Origin: Phenylobacterium sp.
Lineage (GTDB): Bacteria; Pseudomonadota; Alphaproteobacteria; Caulobacterales; Caulobacteraceae
Direction: 5' to 3'
Assembly (NCBI GenBank): GCA_017991675.1
Contig: JAGOQB010000018.1
Coordinates: forward strand, 1 to 51,915
DNA length: 51,915 bases
Shown: positions 43,131 through 51,915 of the stretch, piece by piece
Position numbering within the stretch: position 1 is the first letter of the stretch
Layout: every line of letters begins with the position of its first letter
Made by a program: the position numbers and the translations under genes
The notes under the pieces: model-generated
Database searches by the model: none
What the model was told of the DNA's origin: nothing
The model's input: the letters and a program-made list of their open reading frames with translations, nothing else

Positions 43131-44719
43131 GCAAGCTCGCCACCGCGATCGACAAGGCCTCGGCGACGTTCCAGGCCAACGATACCCACAACCGCGCGCT
43201 CGCCGCCGAGCTGGCCGAACGCACCGCCCATGCGGCGCTCGGCGGTCCCGAGCCGTCGCGCCAGCGCCACGCCGCGCGCGGCAAGCTGCTGCCACGCCAG
43301 CGGGTCGAGCGGCTGCTCGATCCCGGCGCGCCGTTCCTGGAGGTCGGCGGGCTCGCCGCCCACGGCGTCTATCGCGACGAGGCCCCTGGCGCCGGCATCA
43401 TCACCGGCATCGGCCGGGTCTGCGGCCGCGAGGTGATGATCGTGGCCAACGACGCGACGGTGAAGGGCGGGGCCTATTTCCCGACCACGGTGAAAAAGCA
43501 TCTGCGGGCGCAGGAGATCGCCATGCAGAACCGCCTGCCGTGCGTCTACTTGGTGGACTCCGGCGGCGCGAACCTGCCGCACCAGGCCGAGGTCTTTCCT
43601 GACCGCGAGCATTTCGGCCGCATCTTCTTCAACCAGGCCCGGATGAGCGGCGAGGGCATCCCCCAGATCGCCTGCGTCATGGGCTCCTGCACCGCCGGCG
43701 GCGCCTATGTCCCGGCCATGTCCGACGAGACGGTGATCGTCCGCGGCCAGGGCACCATCTTCCTCGGCGGCCCGCCGCTGGTGAAGGCCGCCACCGGCGA
43801 GGTGATCACCGCCGAGGAACTGGGCGGCGCCGACACCCACGGCCGCCGCTCCGGCGTCGTCGACTACGTGGCCGAGGACGACGAGCACGCCCTGACCATC
43901 GTCCGCTCGATCGTCGCCAACCTGAACACCACAAAGCAGGTCGACCAGGACCTGCGCGACCCGCGCCCGCCGGCCTACGATCCGGCCGAGCTCTACGGCA
44001 TCGTGCCCACCGACGTGCGCGCGCCCTACGACGTGCGCGAGGTCATCGCCCGCATCGTCGACGGCTCGGACTTCGACGAGTTCAAGGCCCTCTACGGCAC
44101 GACCCTGGTCTGCGGCTTCGCCCGCATCTGGGGCCAGCCGGTGGCGATCCTGGCCAACAACGGGGTGCTGTTCTCGGAAAGCGCGCTGAAGGGCGCGCAC
44201 TTCATCGAGCTGGCCTGCAAGCGCAAGATCCCGCTGGTCTTCCTGCAGAACATCTCCGGGTTCATGGTCGGCGGAAAGTACGAGGCCGGCGGCATCGCCA
44301 AGGACGGTGCCAAGCTGGTCACCGCCGTCGCCTCCGCCGAAGTCCCGAAGTTCACCGTGCTGATCGGCGGCTCGTTCGGGGCCGGCAACTACGGCATGTG
44401 CGGCCGCGCCTATTCGCCGCGCTTCCTGTGGACCTGGCCCAATAGCCGCATCAGCGTGATGGGCGGCGAGCAGGCCGCCAGCGTGCTGGCCACCGTCCAC
44501 CGCGACGCCGACAAGTGGACGAGCGCCGAGGAAGAGGCCTTCAAGGCCCCGATCCGCGAGCGCTACGAGCACGAGGGCTCGCCCTACTTCGCCACCGCCC
44601 GCCTCTGGGACGACGGCATCATCGACCCGGTCCAGACGAGAGACGTCCTCGGCCTCTCCATCTCCGCCGCCCTCAACGCGCCGATCCCGGAAACCCGGTT
44701 CGGCGTCTTCCGGATGTGA
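43127..44719 (+). CDS. mccB: Methylcrotonoyl-CoA carboxylase, carboxyltransferase (beta) subunit
   Basis: 530 residues. Carboxyltransferase fold with '[36 protein letters not shown]', '[35 protein letters not shown]', '[18 protein letters not shown]' and '[26 protein letters not shown]'. It transfers carboxyl from biotin to 3-methylcrotonoyl-CoA. It lies between ivd and the biotin-carboxylase subunit; the 4-bp ATGA overlap shows coupling to ivd. Confidence 0.96.
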   Translation: MSKLATAIDKASATFQANDTHNRALAAELAERTAHAALGGPEPSRQRHAARGKLLPRQRVERLLDPGAPFLEVGGLAAHGVYRDEAPGAGIITGIGRVCGREVMIVANDATVKGGAYFPTTVKKHLRAQEIAMQNRLPCVYLVDSGGANLPHQAEVFPDREHFGRIFFNQARMSGEGIPQIACVMGSCTAGGAYVPAMSDETVIVRGQGTIFLGGPPLVKAATGEVITAEELGGADTHGRRSGVVDYVAEDDEHALTIVRSIVANLNTTKQVDQDLRDPRPPAYDPAELYGIVPTDVRAPYDVREVIARIVDGSDFDEFKALYGTTLVCGFARIWGQPVAILANNGVLFSESALKGAHFIELACKRKIPLVFLQNISGFMVGGKYEAGGIAKDGAKLVTAVASAEVPKFTVLIGGSFGAGNYGMCGRAYSPRFLWTWPNSRISVMGGEQAASVLATVHRDADKWTSAEEEAFKAPIRERYEHEGSPYFATARLWDDGIIDPVQTRDVLGLSISAALNAPIPETRFGVFRM

Positions 44720-44721
44720 CC

Positions 44722-46602
44722 ATGATCACCAGCATTCTGGTCGCCAATCGTGGCGAGATCGCCTGCCGCGTTTTCCGCACCGCCCAGGCCATGGGCCTGG
44801 CCACCGTCGCGGTCTATTCCGAGGCTGACGAGGGCGCTCCGCACGTGCGCATGGCCGACCAGGCCGTGCTGATCGGCCCGGCCGCCGCGCGCGAGAGCTA
44901 CCTGGTGGGCGAGAAGATCATCGACGCGGCCCTGGCCACGGGCGCCGACGCCATCCATCCCGGCTACGGCTTCCTGTCGGAGAACGCGCAGTTCGCCGAG
45001 GCGGTGGTCGCCGCCGGCCTGACCTGGATCGGCCCGCCGCCCTCGGCGATCCGCGCCATGGGCCTGAAGGACGCCGCCAAGTCGCTGATGGCCAATGCCG
45101 GCGTGCCGGTCACCCCCGGCTATCTCGGCGAAGACCAGAGCCCCGCGCGGCTCCAGGCCGAGGCCGACAAGATCGGCTATCCGGTGCTGATCAAGGCTGT
45201 CGCCGGCGGCGGCGGCAAGGGCATGCGCAAGGTCGATAGCGCCCAGGCTTTCGCCGCGGCCCTGACCTCGTGCCAGCGCGAGGCCGCGGCCTCGTTCGGC
45301 GACGACCGGGTGCTGCTGGAGACCTACGTCACCCGCCCGCGCCACATCGAAGTGCAGGTGTTCGGCGACGCCCAGGGCCAGGTCGTCCACCTCTATGAGC
45401 GCGACTGCTCGCTGCAGCGCCGCCACCAGAAAGTCATCGAGGAAGCCCCCGCCCCGGGCATGAGCGACGCCGCCCGCGCCGCCGTCACCAGCGCCGCCGT
45501 CCGCGCCGCCCAGGCGGTCGGCTATGTCGGCGCCGGCACCGTCGAGTTCATCGCCGACGCCAGCGAGGGCCTCCAGCCCGACCGCATCTGGTTCATGGAA
45601 ATGAACACCCGCCTGCAGGTCGAGCATCCGGTCACCGAGGCGGTCACCGGCGTCGATCTGGTCGAATGGCAGATCCGAGTCGCCGCCGGCGAGCCGCTGC
45701 CGCTGGCCCAGGAGGACATCGAGCTTTCCGGCCACGCCATGGAGGCGCGGCTCTACGCCGAAAACCCGTCCGCCGGTTTCCTGCCCTCGATCGGCCCGCT
45801 GGAGCACTTCAAGCTGCCCGAGGACCTGGTCCGGGTGGACACCGGCGTGGAGGAGGGCGGCGAGGTCTCGCCCTTCTACGACCCGATGATCGCCAAGCTG
45901 ATCGCCCACGCCGCGACCCGCGAGGGCGCCTCCGACCTGCTGGCGGAAGCCTGCAGCGAGGTCGAGGTCTGGCCGGTCAAGACCAACGCCGGCTTCCTGG
46001 CCCGCTGCCTCGACCACCCCGACTTCATCGCCGGCGACGTCGACACCGGCTTCATCGAGGCGCGGCTGGAGGCCCTGGCCGCCCAGCCGGCCCCGTCCGA
46101 GCATGCGCTCGCCTCGGCCGCTATGGCCGTCACCCTCGACGAGGAAGACGCCCCCGCCGATCCGTGGGACGGGCTGACCGGCTTCCGGCTCAACGCGCCA
46201 CCGGCCGCCGCGATGCGGCTCTATCTCGGCGACCAGGGGTTCGATGCGCCGCTCTATTCCGACGACATCCCTGGCGACGTGCTGCTGACCGACGACGGCG
46301 AGGTGGTGGTCTTCGACGCTGGCGAGACCTTCGTCCTCACCCTGCGCCCGCCGCTCAAGGACGCCGCCCATGGCGGCGGCGGCGACGGGGCGATCGCCTC
46401 GCCGATGCCGGGCAAGGTGGTCGCCGTCTCCGTCAGCGTCGGCGACAAGGTCGTCCGCGGACAGGCCCTGCTGACCCTCGAGGCCATGAAGATGGAGCAC
46501 GCCCTCAGCGCGCCCTTCGACGGCCAGGTCGAGTCCCTGTCGGTTTCTGTGGGCGACCAGGTCAGCGAGGGGGTGACATTGGCCCGGCTCGTCACCACCT
46601 AG
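44722..46602 (+). CDS. mccA: Methylcrotonoyl-CoA carboxylase, biotin carboxylase/carrier (alpha) subunit
   Basis: 626 residues. The biotin-carboxylase domain has 'ILVANRGEIACRVFRTAQ', the ATP-grasp Gly loop 'KAVAGGGGKGMRKV', and 'FMEMNTRLQVEHPVTEAVTGVDLVEWQ'. A C-terminal biotinyl domain has the biotin lysine in 'LLTLEAMKMEHAL'. ATP-dependent carboxylation of biotin feeds the beta subunit. The ATG is 2 bp after mccB. The later leucine-pathway genes (methylglutaconyl-CoA hydratase, HMG-CoA lyase) are not in this window; the next gene is a kinase of another kind. Confidence 0.96.
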   Translation: MITSILVANRGEIACRVFRTAQAMGLATVAVYSEADEGAPHVRMADQAVLIGPAAARESYLVGEKIIDAALATGADAIHPGYGFLSENAQFAEAVVAAGLTWIGPPPSAIRAMGLKDAAKSLMANAGVPVTPGYLGEDQSPARLQAEADKIGYPVLIKAVAGGGGKGMRKVDSAQAFAAALTSCQREAAASFGDDRVLLETYVTRPRHIEVQVFGDAQGQVVHLYERDCSLQRRHQKVIEEAPAPGMSDAARAAVTSAAVRAAQAVGYVGAGTVEFIADASEGLQPDRIWFMEMNTRLQVEHPVTEAVTGVDLVEWQIRVAAGEPLPLAQEDIELSGHAMEARLYAENPSAGFLPSIGPLEHFKLPEDLVRVDTGVEEGGEVSPFYDPMIAKLIAHAATREGASDLLAEACSEVEVWPVKTNAGFLARCLDHPDFIAGDVDTGFIEARLEALAAQPAPSEHALASAAMAVTLDEEDAPADPWDGLTGFRLNAPPAAAMRLYLGDQGFDAPLYSDDIPGDVLLTDDGEVVVFDAGETFVLTLRPPLKDAAHGGGGDGAIASPMPGKVVAVSVSVGDKVVRGQALLTLEAMKMEHALSAPFDGQVESLSVSVGDQVSEGVTLARLVTT

Positions 46603-46641
46603 CTCCATCGAACCTGGACTTTGGCGTGTGAGGAGGCGGCC

Positions 46642-47442
46642 ATGTACGAGGTCGCTTCCATCGAGGACTATGTCCGCTGCATGCTGGAGGAGGCGGGGCT
46701 GCCGCACGGCTGCGCGCCCGTCGACGTGGTCGGCCACGGCCAGTCCGGCGACCTGATCGCCACCGTCGGTCCCTGCGTCGTCAAGTTCGCCCCCGGGGAC
46801 CATCCCGGCAGCGCCGAGACCCTGGCGCGCGAGGCGCAGGTCGTGCGCTGGCTGGGCGGCCGGGTGCGCGTCGCCGCCAACCTCTGGAGCGGCGCCTTCG
46901 AGGGCGGCTTCTGCCTGATCAGCGAGCGGCTGCACGGTCAGGCCGTCTCCCACGTCGGCCCGCACGACGCCGCCGACGCCCTGGCCGCCACGGTCGACCT
47001 GCTGGCCCGCCTGCACGGCCTCGATGTCGCCGACTGTCCCTACGACATGAGCCTGGCCGCCAAGTTCGCCCTCGCCGAGCGCCACGTCGCCGCCGGCCTG
47101 GTCGACGAGGACGACTTCGACGACGAGCGCGCCGGCTGGACCGCGCGCCAGGCCCTCGATCACGCCATCGCCACCCGCACGGCCGCCGAGCGGCTGGTCC
47201 TCACCCACGGCGACGCCAGCCTGCCGAACTTCATCTGGAGCCCCGGCCGCCCGGTCGGCATGGTCGACCTCGGCCGCTTCGGCCTGGCCGACCCCTGGCA
47301 GGACCTGGCCCTCTTCCTGCGCTCGGCGAAGTTCAACCACCCCCACCTCGACGCCGCCGCCATCCTGCGCGAGCGCTACCCGCTGGCCGCCATCGACGAA
47401 GCCGCCTGCGCCTTCTACCGGCTGATGGACGAGTTCTTCTGA
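46642..47442 (+). CDS. APH(3')-type aminoglycoside O-phosphotransferase-like kinase
   Basis: 266 residues, the length of APH(3') enzymes (about 264). The ATP-site Lys is likely Lys48 ('CVVKFAPGD'). The catalytic loop 'LTHGDASLPNFIW' gives Asp191 and Asn196, and the metal Asp is Asp209 in 'MVDLGRFGLADPWQDLALFLRS'. The protein ends in 'FYRLMDEFF', the shared C-terminus of APH(3') enzymes. These residues line up with Asp190/Asn195/Asp208 of APH(3')-IIIa. It may phosphorylate kanamycin-type aminoglycosides or a natural sugar-like substrate. GAGGAGG precedes the ATG; 39 bp after mccA, so probably co-transcribed. No mobile element is adjacent. Activity is inferred. Confidence 0.82.
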   Translation: MYEVASIEDYVRCMLEEAGLPHGCAPVDVVGHGQSGDLIATVGPCVVKFAPGDHPGSAETLAREAQVVRWLGGRVRVAANLWSGAFEGGFCLISERLHGQAVSHVGPHDAADALAATVDLLARLHGLDVADCPYDMSLAAKFALAERHVAAGLVDEDDFDDERAGWTARQALDHAIATRTAAERLVLTHGDASLPNFIWSPGRPVGMVDLGRFGLADPWQDLALFLRSAKFNHPHLDAAAILRERYPLAAIDEAACAFYRLMDEFF

Positions 47443-48185
47443 GGGCGGCATAGCGCCGCCGTCAGGTCGAACGCCACGGGTTCGACGTCGTCGATGAACC
47501 TATACCGATAGCTGACCGAACCGCCGCTTTGGAGGATCTCGCGGACCCCGGCATTTGCGCAGGCTTCTACAGGGAGTTGGCTCTGCAGGAAGGCGAGCAT
47601 CACGTCCCGCGATTGCGCTGGCTTGGTGATTTCGTGGTTGAGAACCAGCATCTGCTGTTCGCGACGGGCGCTGGTGAGAATAGTGGTCTCATCCACCTTG
47701 AGGGGCAGCATCGATGCGGTAGCGGCTATCTCGTTATCGATCACCGCCTCCACTGACACTGCCGTGGGAGCGTCCGCGCTAGGGGCCAACATCGAGGCGA
47801 TGTTCGAATAGAGGAGGCCCCCCGTCACCAGGGTGAGCGCCGTCAGTTCAATCGCCTTGCGTCCTTTCGGTGCGTGCGCGATCGCGCCGTGATTGGACGG
47901 CGCGGCCTCGACGTATAGGCGGCGGACAAAATAAGCCACGCCGCCGTAGAACACGACCAGGAAGACGATCCCGTAGAGTCCAAACAACGGACCATCATCC
48001 GTCGCTTGGCGGATCGCGCGGCTGATCAGACCGTCACGTTCTGGCTCGGCGAGGCTTCCGTAGCTGGCGAATAGGTAGGTCGCAGCGGCGTGCCACAGCC
48101 ACATCGCGCCAACCCACCGCCAATACTTTTGGTAGCGGTATTTGAGGATCCCGAGCACTGCGGGAATGAAAACCAGAAGCCACAT
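47415..48185 (-). CDS. Membrane protein with periplasmic C-terminal domain, possible immunity protein
   Basis: 256 residues from the ATG at 48185. Four hydrophobic segments ('WLLVFIPAVLGILKY', 'WVGAMWLWHAAATYLFASYG', 'LYGIVFLVVFYGGVAYFV', 'ALTLVTGGLLYSNIASML') are followed by a soluble domain from about 135 ('MLPLKVDETTILTSARREQQMLVLNHEITKP...LPVEACANAGVREILQSGGSVSYRYRF'). That LP-x-x-VD...Y-RYRF layout recurs in small exported proteins of unknown function. GC content looks lower than in neighbours. It is divergent from a toxin-like gene, so an immunity role is a hypothesis. An upstream Met (48239) is rejected because the promoter -10 lies downstream of it. The 3' end overlaps the aph gene by 28 bp. 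Confidence 0.6.
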   Translation of the reverse strand: MWLLVFIPAVLGILKYRYQKYWRWVGAMWLWHAAATYLFASYGSLAEPERDGLISRAIRQATDDGPLFGLYGIVFLVVFYGGVAYFVRRLYVEAAPSNHGAIAHAPKGRKAIELTALTLVTGGLLYSNIASMLAPSADAPTAVSVEAVIDNEIAATASMLPLKVDETTILTSARREQQMLVLNHEITKPAQSRDVMLAFLQSQLPVEACANAGVREILQSGGSVSYRYRFIDDVEPVAFDLTAALCRPQKNSSISR

Positions 48186-48224
48186 GTGAGCCGATCCCTC
48201 TGGACGCGCCTTGGTTGCAGCAAG

Positions 48225-48253
48225 TCCATATGTTCCCATTTTGTTCTTGTCAA
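48225..48253 (-). promoter_or_regulatory. Consensus-like promoter of the membrane-protein gene
   Basis: On the minus strand TTGACA (48253-48248), a 17-base spacer and TATGGA (48230-48225) form a near-consensus sigma-70 promoter. Transcription would start near 48218, giving a leader of about 33 bases with AGAGGG before the ATG at 48185. It is the best promoter match noticed in the window. Confidence 0.65.
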
Positions 48254-48275
48254 GGTTGTCGCCTTGGGTTAAAAG
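48247..48275 (+). promoter_or_regulatory. Opposing promoter candidate of the toxin-like gene
   Basis: On the plus strand TTGTCA (48247-48252), 17 bases and TAAAAG (48270-48275). Its -35 occupies the same bases as the -35 of the divergent promoter (CTTGTCAAGG is a near palindrome), so only one polymerase could bind at a time. It would start transcription about 50 bp ahead of the ATG at 48331. Confidence 0.45.
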
Positions 48276-48330
48276 TATCGTCGTTATGCGGGTGGTTGTT
48301 CCGCATGTTCTCCCAGATCTAGGAGCGTGG

Positions 48331-49698
48331 ATGGCGGTGCAGTCCAAACTCGCGGCGGTACTGGACGGCGTCGGCGAGCTCGCAAATCAGAAACGCGAGG
48401 AGATTGAGGCGCAGGCCGCGGCGACTCGCGAAAGCTTCGCTCACCTCGGGCAGCAAGCAAGAGCGCAGGCCGCTGCGGCGATATTGTCGGTTGCTCGAAA
48501 TCCCAACACTCCACCCGGCGTCGCCCGTCAGGCTATGCGGGTCGCCGCACAGGTTTCACCCAAGAAGGCGCCTGTTCCCAAATCTCCTCCAGCGAAAGCT
48601 GCACCGACTTCCCGGGCAGCCGCCTCGAAGGTCGTGTCGGCGCCCACGATTCGAGAGCGAATCGACGAAAATTTAGGACGCGCAGGCGCCTTCGTGAACG
48701 GCGCCGGAGATGCCGCGACGGCTGGCTTGGGAAACCACCTAGCGGTCATTCACCAGATGAAGCAGGGGCAGTGGATTGGGCTAAATCCAATTGAGAGTTA
48801 CAAGCATCTCCTGGGCCTGCAAGAAGCCCAAGACCAGCACGACAAAGAGAAGTACCCGGTGTCGCGTGGGGCGGGAGCCGTCGTCGGAACGGTCGCTCCG
48901 CTCGTGCTGACTGGCGGCGCCAGTGCGGCTCCCCAAGGATTCGCGAGGATCGCACCACACGCGATCAAAGGCGTCGGCTGGAGCGCGCGCGCTTTGCTGA
49001 AACGAGTTGGACCGCAGGCGGGCGTGTCTCTGGCGAGCGGTGGCGCCAGCGCGGCGACACAGGTGTCAGTCGATGCCGTTGATCCACGCCGCCAAGTCAA
49101 CCCTATCGATACGGCTAGCGCATTTGTCGGCGGGATGACGGGCGGTCTCTCGACGCTTTATGGCGGCGTCCGGTCAGGAGCGGTCGCTGACGCCGTCGCG
49201 ACGGAACTGACGCGCGCCGCGCTTCGCGGCGAACGGCCGTCTCTTGAAGCGATGGGGCAAAGCGCCGTCGCAGGCTCCTACTTGGGAAAGGTGGGCGGGG
49301 ACGCGGCCATGCGGTGGTCTCAAGGCCTGCCGTCCAGTAAGTATTACAAGCGCGGCTATTGGATTTCGAAGGAAGAGATCGGCGAGAAGCTCTCGGAGGC
49401 CAAGTCGCGCTTGCAGGGCGAACGTGTGATCCGCCCAGCGCGTCCGGAGAAGGTGTCCGGAGGAGAGACGCGCCCAGATCACGCCAGTGTCGACATCTTG
49501 TCAGGACCAGGCGCCCAGGCGCTGCCCCGTGAAAGCAAGTTTGGCTTCTACGCACGTTTGACGAAACGCCAGCTCGAAGCGTTGGAGGAATTGGTCGGCT
49601 ACCGGGTCGACCACTTCACGCCTGACGATGTCGGCAAGATAGGTGGTGGCTTCCTCGCTTCGATCGGCGGCCATGCGCCGCCGATCGACAATCGCTAG
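48331..49698 (+). CDS. Toxin/effector-like protein of unknown family
   Basis: 455 residues from the ATG at 48331, with AGGAG five bases upstream. Residues 1-55 are an Ala/Gln/Glu-rich coiled coil; 75-105 a Pro/Ala/Lys linker. Residues 120-180 ('NGAGDAATAGLGNHLAVI...SYKHLLGLQEAQDQHDKEKYPVSRG') resemble a segment seen in phage virion and polymorphic-toxin proteins; 178-290 are Gly/Ala-rich, weakly hydrophobic. The last 120 residues ('PSSKYYKRGYWISKEEIGEKLSEAKSRLQGE...YRVDHFTPDDVGKIGG') are charged and compact, like a C-terminal toxin module. No signal peptide or catalytic motif is recognised. Codon use (ATT, TTA, AAA) and lower GC point to acquisition. The toxin role is inference. Confidence 0.5.
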   Translation: MAVQSKLAAVLDGVGELANQKREEIEAQAAATRESFAHLGQQARAQAAAAILSVARNPNTPPGVARQAMRVAAQVSPKKAPVPKSPPAKAAPTSRAAASKVVSAPTIRERIDENLGRAGAFVNGAGDAATAGLGNHLAVIHQMKQGQWIGLNPIESYKHLLGLQEAQDQHDKEKYPVSRGAGAVVGTVAPLVLTGGASAAPQGFARIAPHAIKGVGWSARALLKRVGPQAGVSLASGGASAATQVSVDAVDPRRQVNPIDTASAFVGGMTGGLSTLYGGVRSGAVADAVATELTRAALRGERPSLEAMGQSAVAGSYLGKVGGDAAMRWSQGLPSSKYYKRGYWISKEEIGEKLSEAKSRLQGERVIRPARPEKVSGGETRPDHASVDILSGPGAQALPRESKFGFYARLTKRQLEALEELVGYRVDHFTPDDVGKIGGGFLASIGGHAPPIDNR

Positions 49699-49710
49699 CG
49701 TGACGATGCG

Positions 49711-50532
49711 TCAAGGCTCCCTCGTAAATCGAACATAGAGCTGCGCCTCGTAGCCCTTGAACCGCACCGCCCCTTCCGTCTCCGACCAGCCCCTGGCGAG
49801 GTCGGTGGCCGCTCCGTCGGCCAGCAAGACAGCCCCGATCTCATCGCACGGCGTCGTCGGGGCGCGGACGCAGACCACCGGGCCGGGCGGCAGCGGGGCT
49901 GAGCGCCAGAGTTCGACCAGGCCTTCGGCGGCCTTGGGGTTCTCCGCCTTCAGCTGGCGCCAGGGGGCCTCGGCCAGGGCGGCGAGGTCGGCGGTTCCGG
50001 CCTGCAGCGCGGCCAGCGCCGCCTCGTGGGTTCCGGCTTGTGCAACCTGTGCGAAGCCGCCCAGCGCCACGCCGACCTCGCGCAGCACCGCGGCCTGGAC
50101 CAGGGCGCCGGAGGTCGAGCCGGGCAGCACCTCGGCGTAGCGTAGTTGAGGCGCCTTGGCCGGCAGCTCGGCCATCGCCGCGACCCCGGCCTGCCGCCGG
50201 GCGAGCAGCACCCCGCGATAGCGCCCGGCGGTCGCGGCCGGCACGTCCAGCACCGCCACCGCCTGCAGCTTGGGATCGGAGCGCGCCCCCAGATAGGCGG
50301 CGAGGTTGGTCATGGCGACGTCGACCTCGCCGGCCCGCAGGGCCTGCGCCAAGGCGTCGGGGGTCTCCAGCAGCACCACCTGGGTTTCGCGGCCCAGCGC
50401 CGCGCCCAACTGATCGGCCATCGGCTTCAGCGCCGCGGCGCGGTCGTATTTCGGATAGGCGTAGGTCGCCACCTTCAGCGGCGGCGGCGGCGCGGCGGCG
50501 GCCAGTTGCGCGGCGAGCAGGAGCGCGATCAT
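49711..50532 (-). CDS. PhnD/SsuA-type periplasmic substrate-binding protein
   Basis: 273 residues from the ATG at 50532. Signal peptide (MIALLLAAQLAAAAPPPP), then a type-2 binding fold: 'LKVATYAYPKYDRAAALKPMADQLGAALGRETQVVLLETPDALAQALRAGEVDVAMTNLAAYLGA', and 'LPGSTSGALVQAAVLREVGVALGGFAQVAQAGTHEAALAALQAGTADLAAL'. This is the PhnD-like layout used for phosphonates and other anions. No ABC permease or ATPase is nearby. It begins 19 bp after the formaldehyde dehydrogenase stop and is probably co-transcribed with it. The ligand is unknown. Confidence 0.8.
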   Translation of the reverse strand: MIALLLAAQLAAAAPPPPLKVATYAYPKYDRAAALKPMADQLGAALGRETQVVLLETPDALAQALRAGEVDVAMTNLAAYLGARSDPKLQAVAVLDVPAATAGRYRGVLLARRQAGVAAMAELPAKAPQLRYAEVLPGSTSGALVQAAVLREVGVALGGFAQVAQAGTHEAALAALQAGTADLAALAEAPWRQLKAENPKAAEGLVELWRSAPLPPGPVVCVRAPTTPCDEIGAVLLADGAATDLARGWSETEGAVRFKGYEAQLYVRFTREP

Positions 50533-50551
50533 GCCCGCCGCACCTTTGTCG

Positions 50552-51664
<1,113 letters not shown>

Positions 51665-51750
51665 GGCGTCCTCATGGGCAGGTTTCGATTCGGCGCACCA
51701 GACGGCAGCGGGCGCTCGGAGGCAAGACCCGTCTTCCGCTCTCCCAAAGC

Positions 51751-51807
51751 TGTCATCCCGGTTCGGCGGAGCCGACGACAGGCCCCTCGGGCCTGGGCTC
51801 GGATACA
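51751..51807. repeat. REP-like compound palindrome beside the IS110-type gene
   Basis: TGTCATCCCGG leads into TCGGC-GGA-GCCGA (51763-51775), a second hairpin AGGCCC-CTC-GGGCCT (about 51780-51794), and closes with CGGATACA, which can pair imperfectly with TGTCATCC. The first half matches the element at 25745-25784. It ends about 12 bp before the transposase start. IS110-family elements are known to insert at REP sequences in other bacteria. Confidence 0.6.
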
Positions 51808-51818
51808 GGAGCGGACAG

Positions 51819-51915
51819 ATGACAGCGCTTGTGGCGGCCGGGGTGGATGTCGGCCGAGACTATCTCGACGTGGCCTTTGCGCCGCAGGGCCGGGGGTTTC
51901 GTGCGCCCAACACCG
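51819..51915 (+). CDS. IS110-family transposase, N-terminal fragment (runs off window)
   Basis: Only 32 codons are present: '[20 protein letters not shown]' and then a short run ending in 'FRAPNT'. The '[12 protein letters not shown]' segment carries the first Asp of the RuvC-like DEDD site typical of IS110 transposases. AGGAG (51807-51811) precedes the ATG by seven bases. The rest, including the C-terminal serine domain, is outside, so completeness and the subgroup (IS110 or IS1111) cannot be judged. Confidence 0.75.
   Translation, partial: MTALVAAGVDVGRDYLDVAFAPQGRGFRAPNT

Overview
The window is high-GC DNA, almost fully coding, and reads as an alphaproteobacterial chromosome of the order Caulobacterales (Caulobacter or Phenylobacterium-like). 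The evidence is gene content and order: an F0 cluster atpI-atpB-atpE-b'-b separate from F1, a DUF721/DsbA/DsbA/smc block divergent from mutY, a TIGR02301-type exported protein, a tandem glycine riboswitch ahead of gcvT-gcvH-gcvPA-gcvPB, and REP-like palindromes of the TCATCCCGG/CCGGGATCC type. The genus is inference. Transposase starts lie at both edges: an IS5-type gene running off the left end and an IS110-type gene running off the right end.

Layout. 1-123: end of an IS5-like element. 133-4893: pirin with a divergent LysR regulator, two small exported proteins, a stomatin/NfeD pair, and a MarR repressor. 4949-8031: rnhA and thrB (overlapping), an AbrB-Doc toxin-antitoxin pair, and ispH. 8160-10636: an exported protein coupled to argS. 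10657-16442: a SnoaL-like protein, the glycine riboswitch and glycine cleavage operon, and a PGPGW membrane protein. 16454-22737: F0 ATP synthase operon and smc. 22754-27694: two DsbA-like proteins in tandem, a DUF721 protein, mutY, and a glucosidase-like enzyme. 27726-33702: serine hydrolase, RND pump and adaptor, and a divergent TetR repressor. 33703-36362: two split-barrel flavoprotein-type genes, one fused to GAF and winged-helix domains, divergent from a hemerythrin gene. 36437-40930: dienelactone-hydrolase-like protein, S-formylglutathione hydrolase, two acetyltransferases, a crystallin-fold protein, a META lipoprotein, and a DUF202 protein. 41009-47442: a LysR regulator divergent from leucine-catabolic genes (isovaleryl-CoA dehydrogenase and both methylcrotonoyl-CoA carboxylase subunits) followed by an APH(3')-type kinase gene. 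47415-49698: a compositionally different two-gene islet, a membrane protein and a toxin-like protein transcribed divergently. 49711-51664: a PhnD-type binding protein downstream of glutathione-dependent formaldehyde dehydrogenase.

How it works together. Most of the window is housekeeping: C1/glycine metabolism, ATP synthesis, chromosome organisation, base-excision repair, isoprenoid and threonine synthesis. Formaldehyde detoxification is split, with fghA near 37.3-38.2 kb and adhC near 51 kb. Regulators often sit beside their likely targets, and several of those intergenic regions hold clear inverted or direct repeats. The parts that look least described are the 47.4-49.7 kb islet (a possible toxin/immunity pair with face-to-face overlapping promoters), the flavin/GAF/winged-helix plus hemerythrin locus with its 20-bp-spaced repeats, a large nested palindrome between pirin and its LysR neighbour, and the chromosomal APH(3')-type gene attached to the leucine-degradation operon. 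No tRNA, rRNA or CRISPR array was seen. The only stretch over 300 bases without a gene is 11008-11429, which holds the glycine riboswitch.
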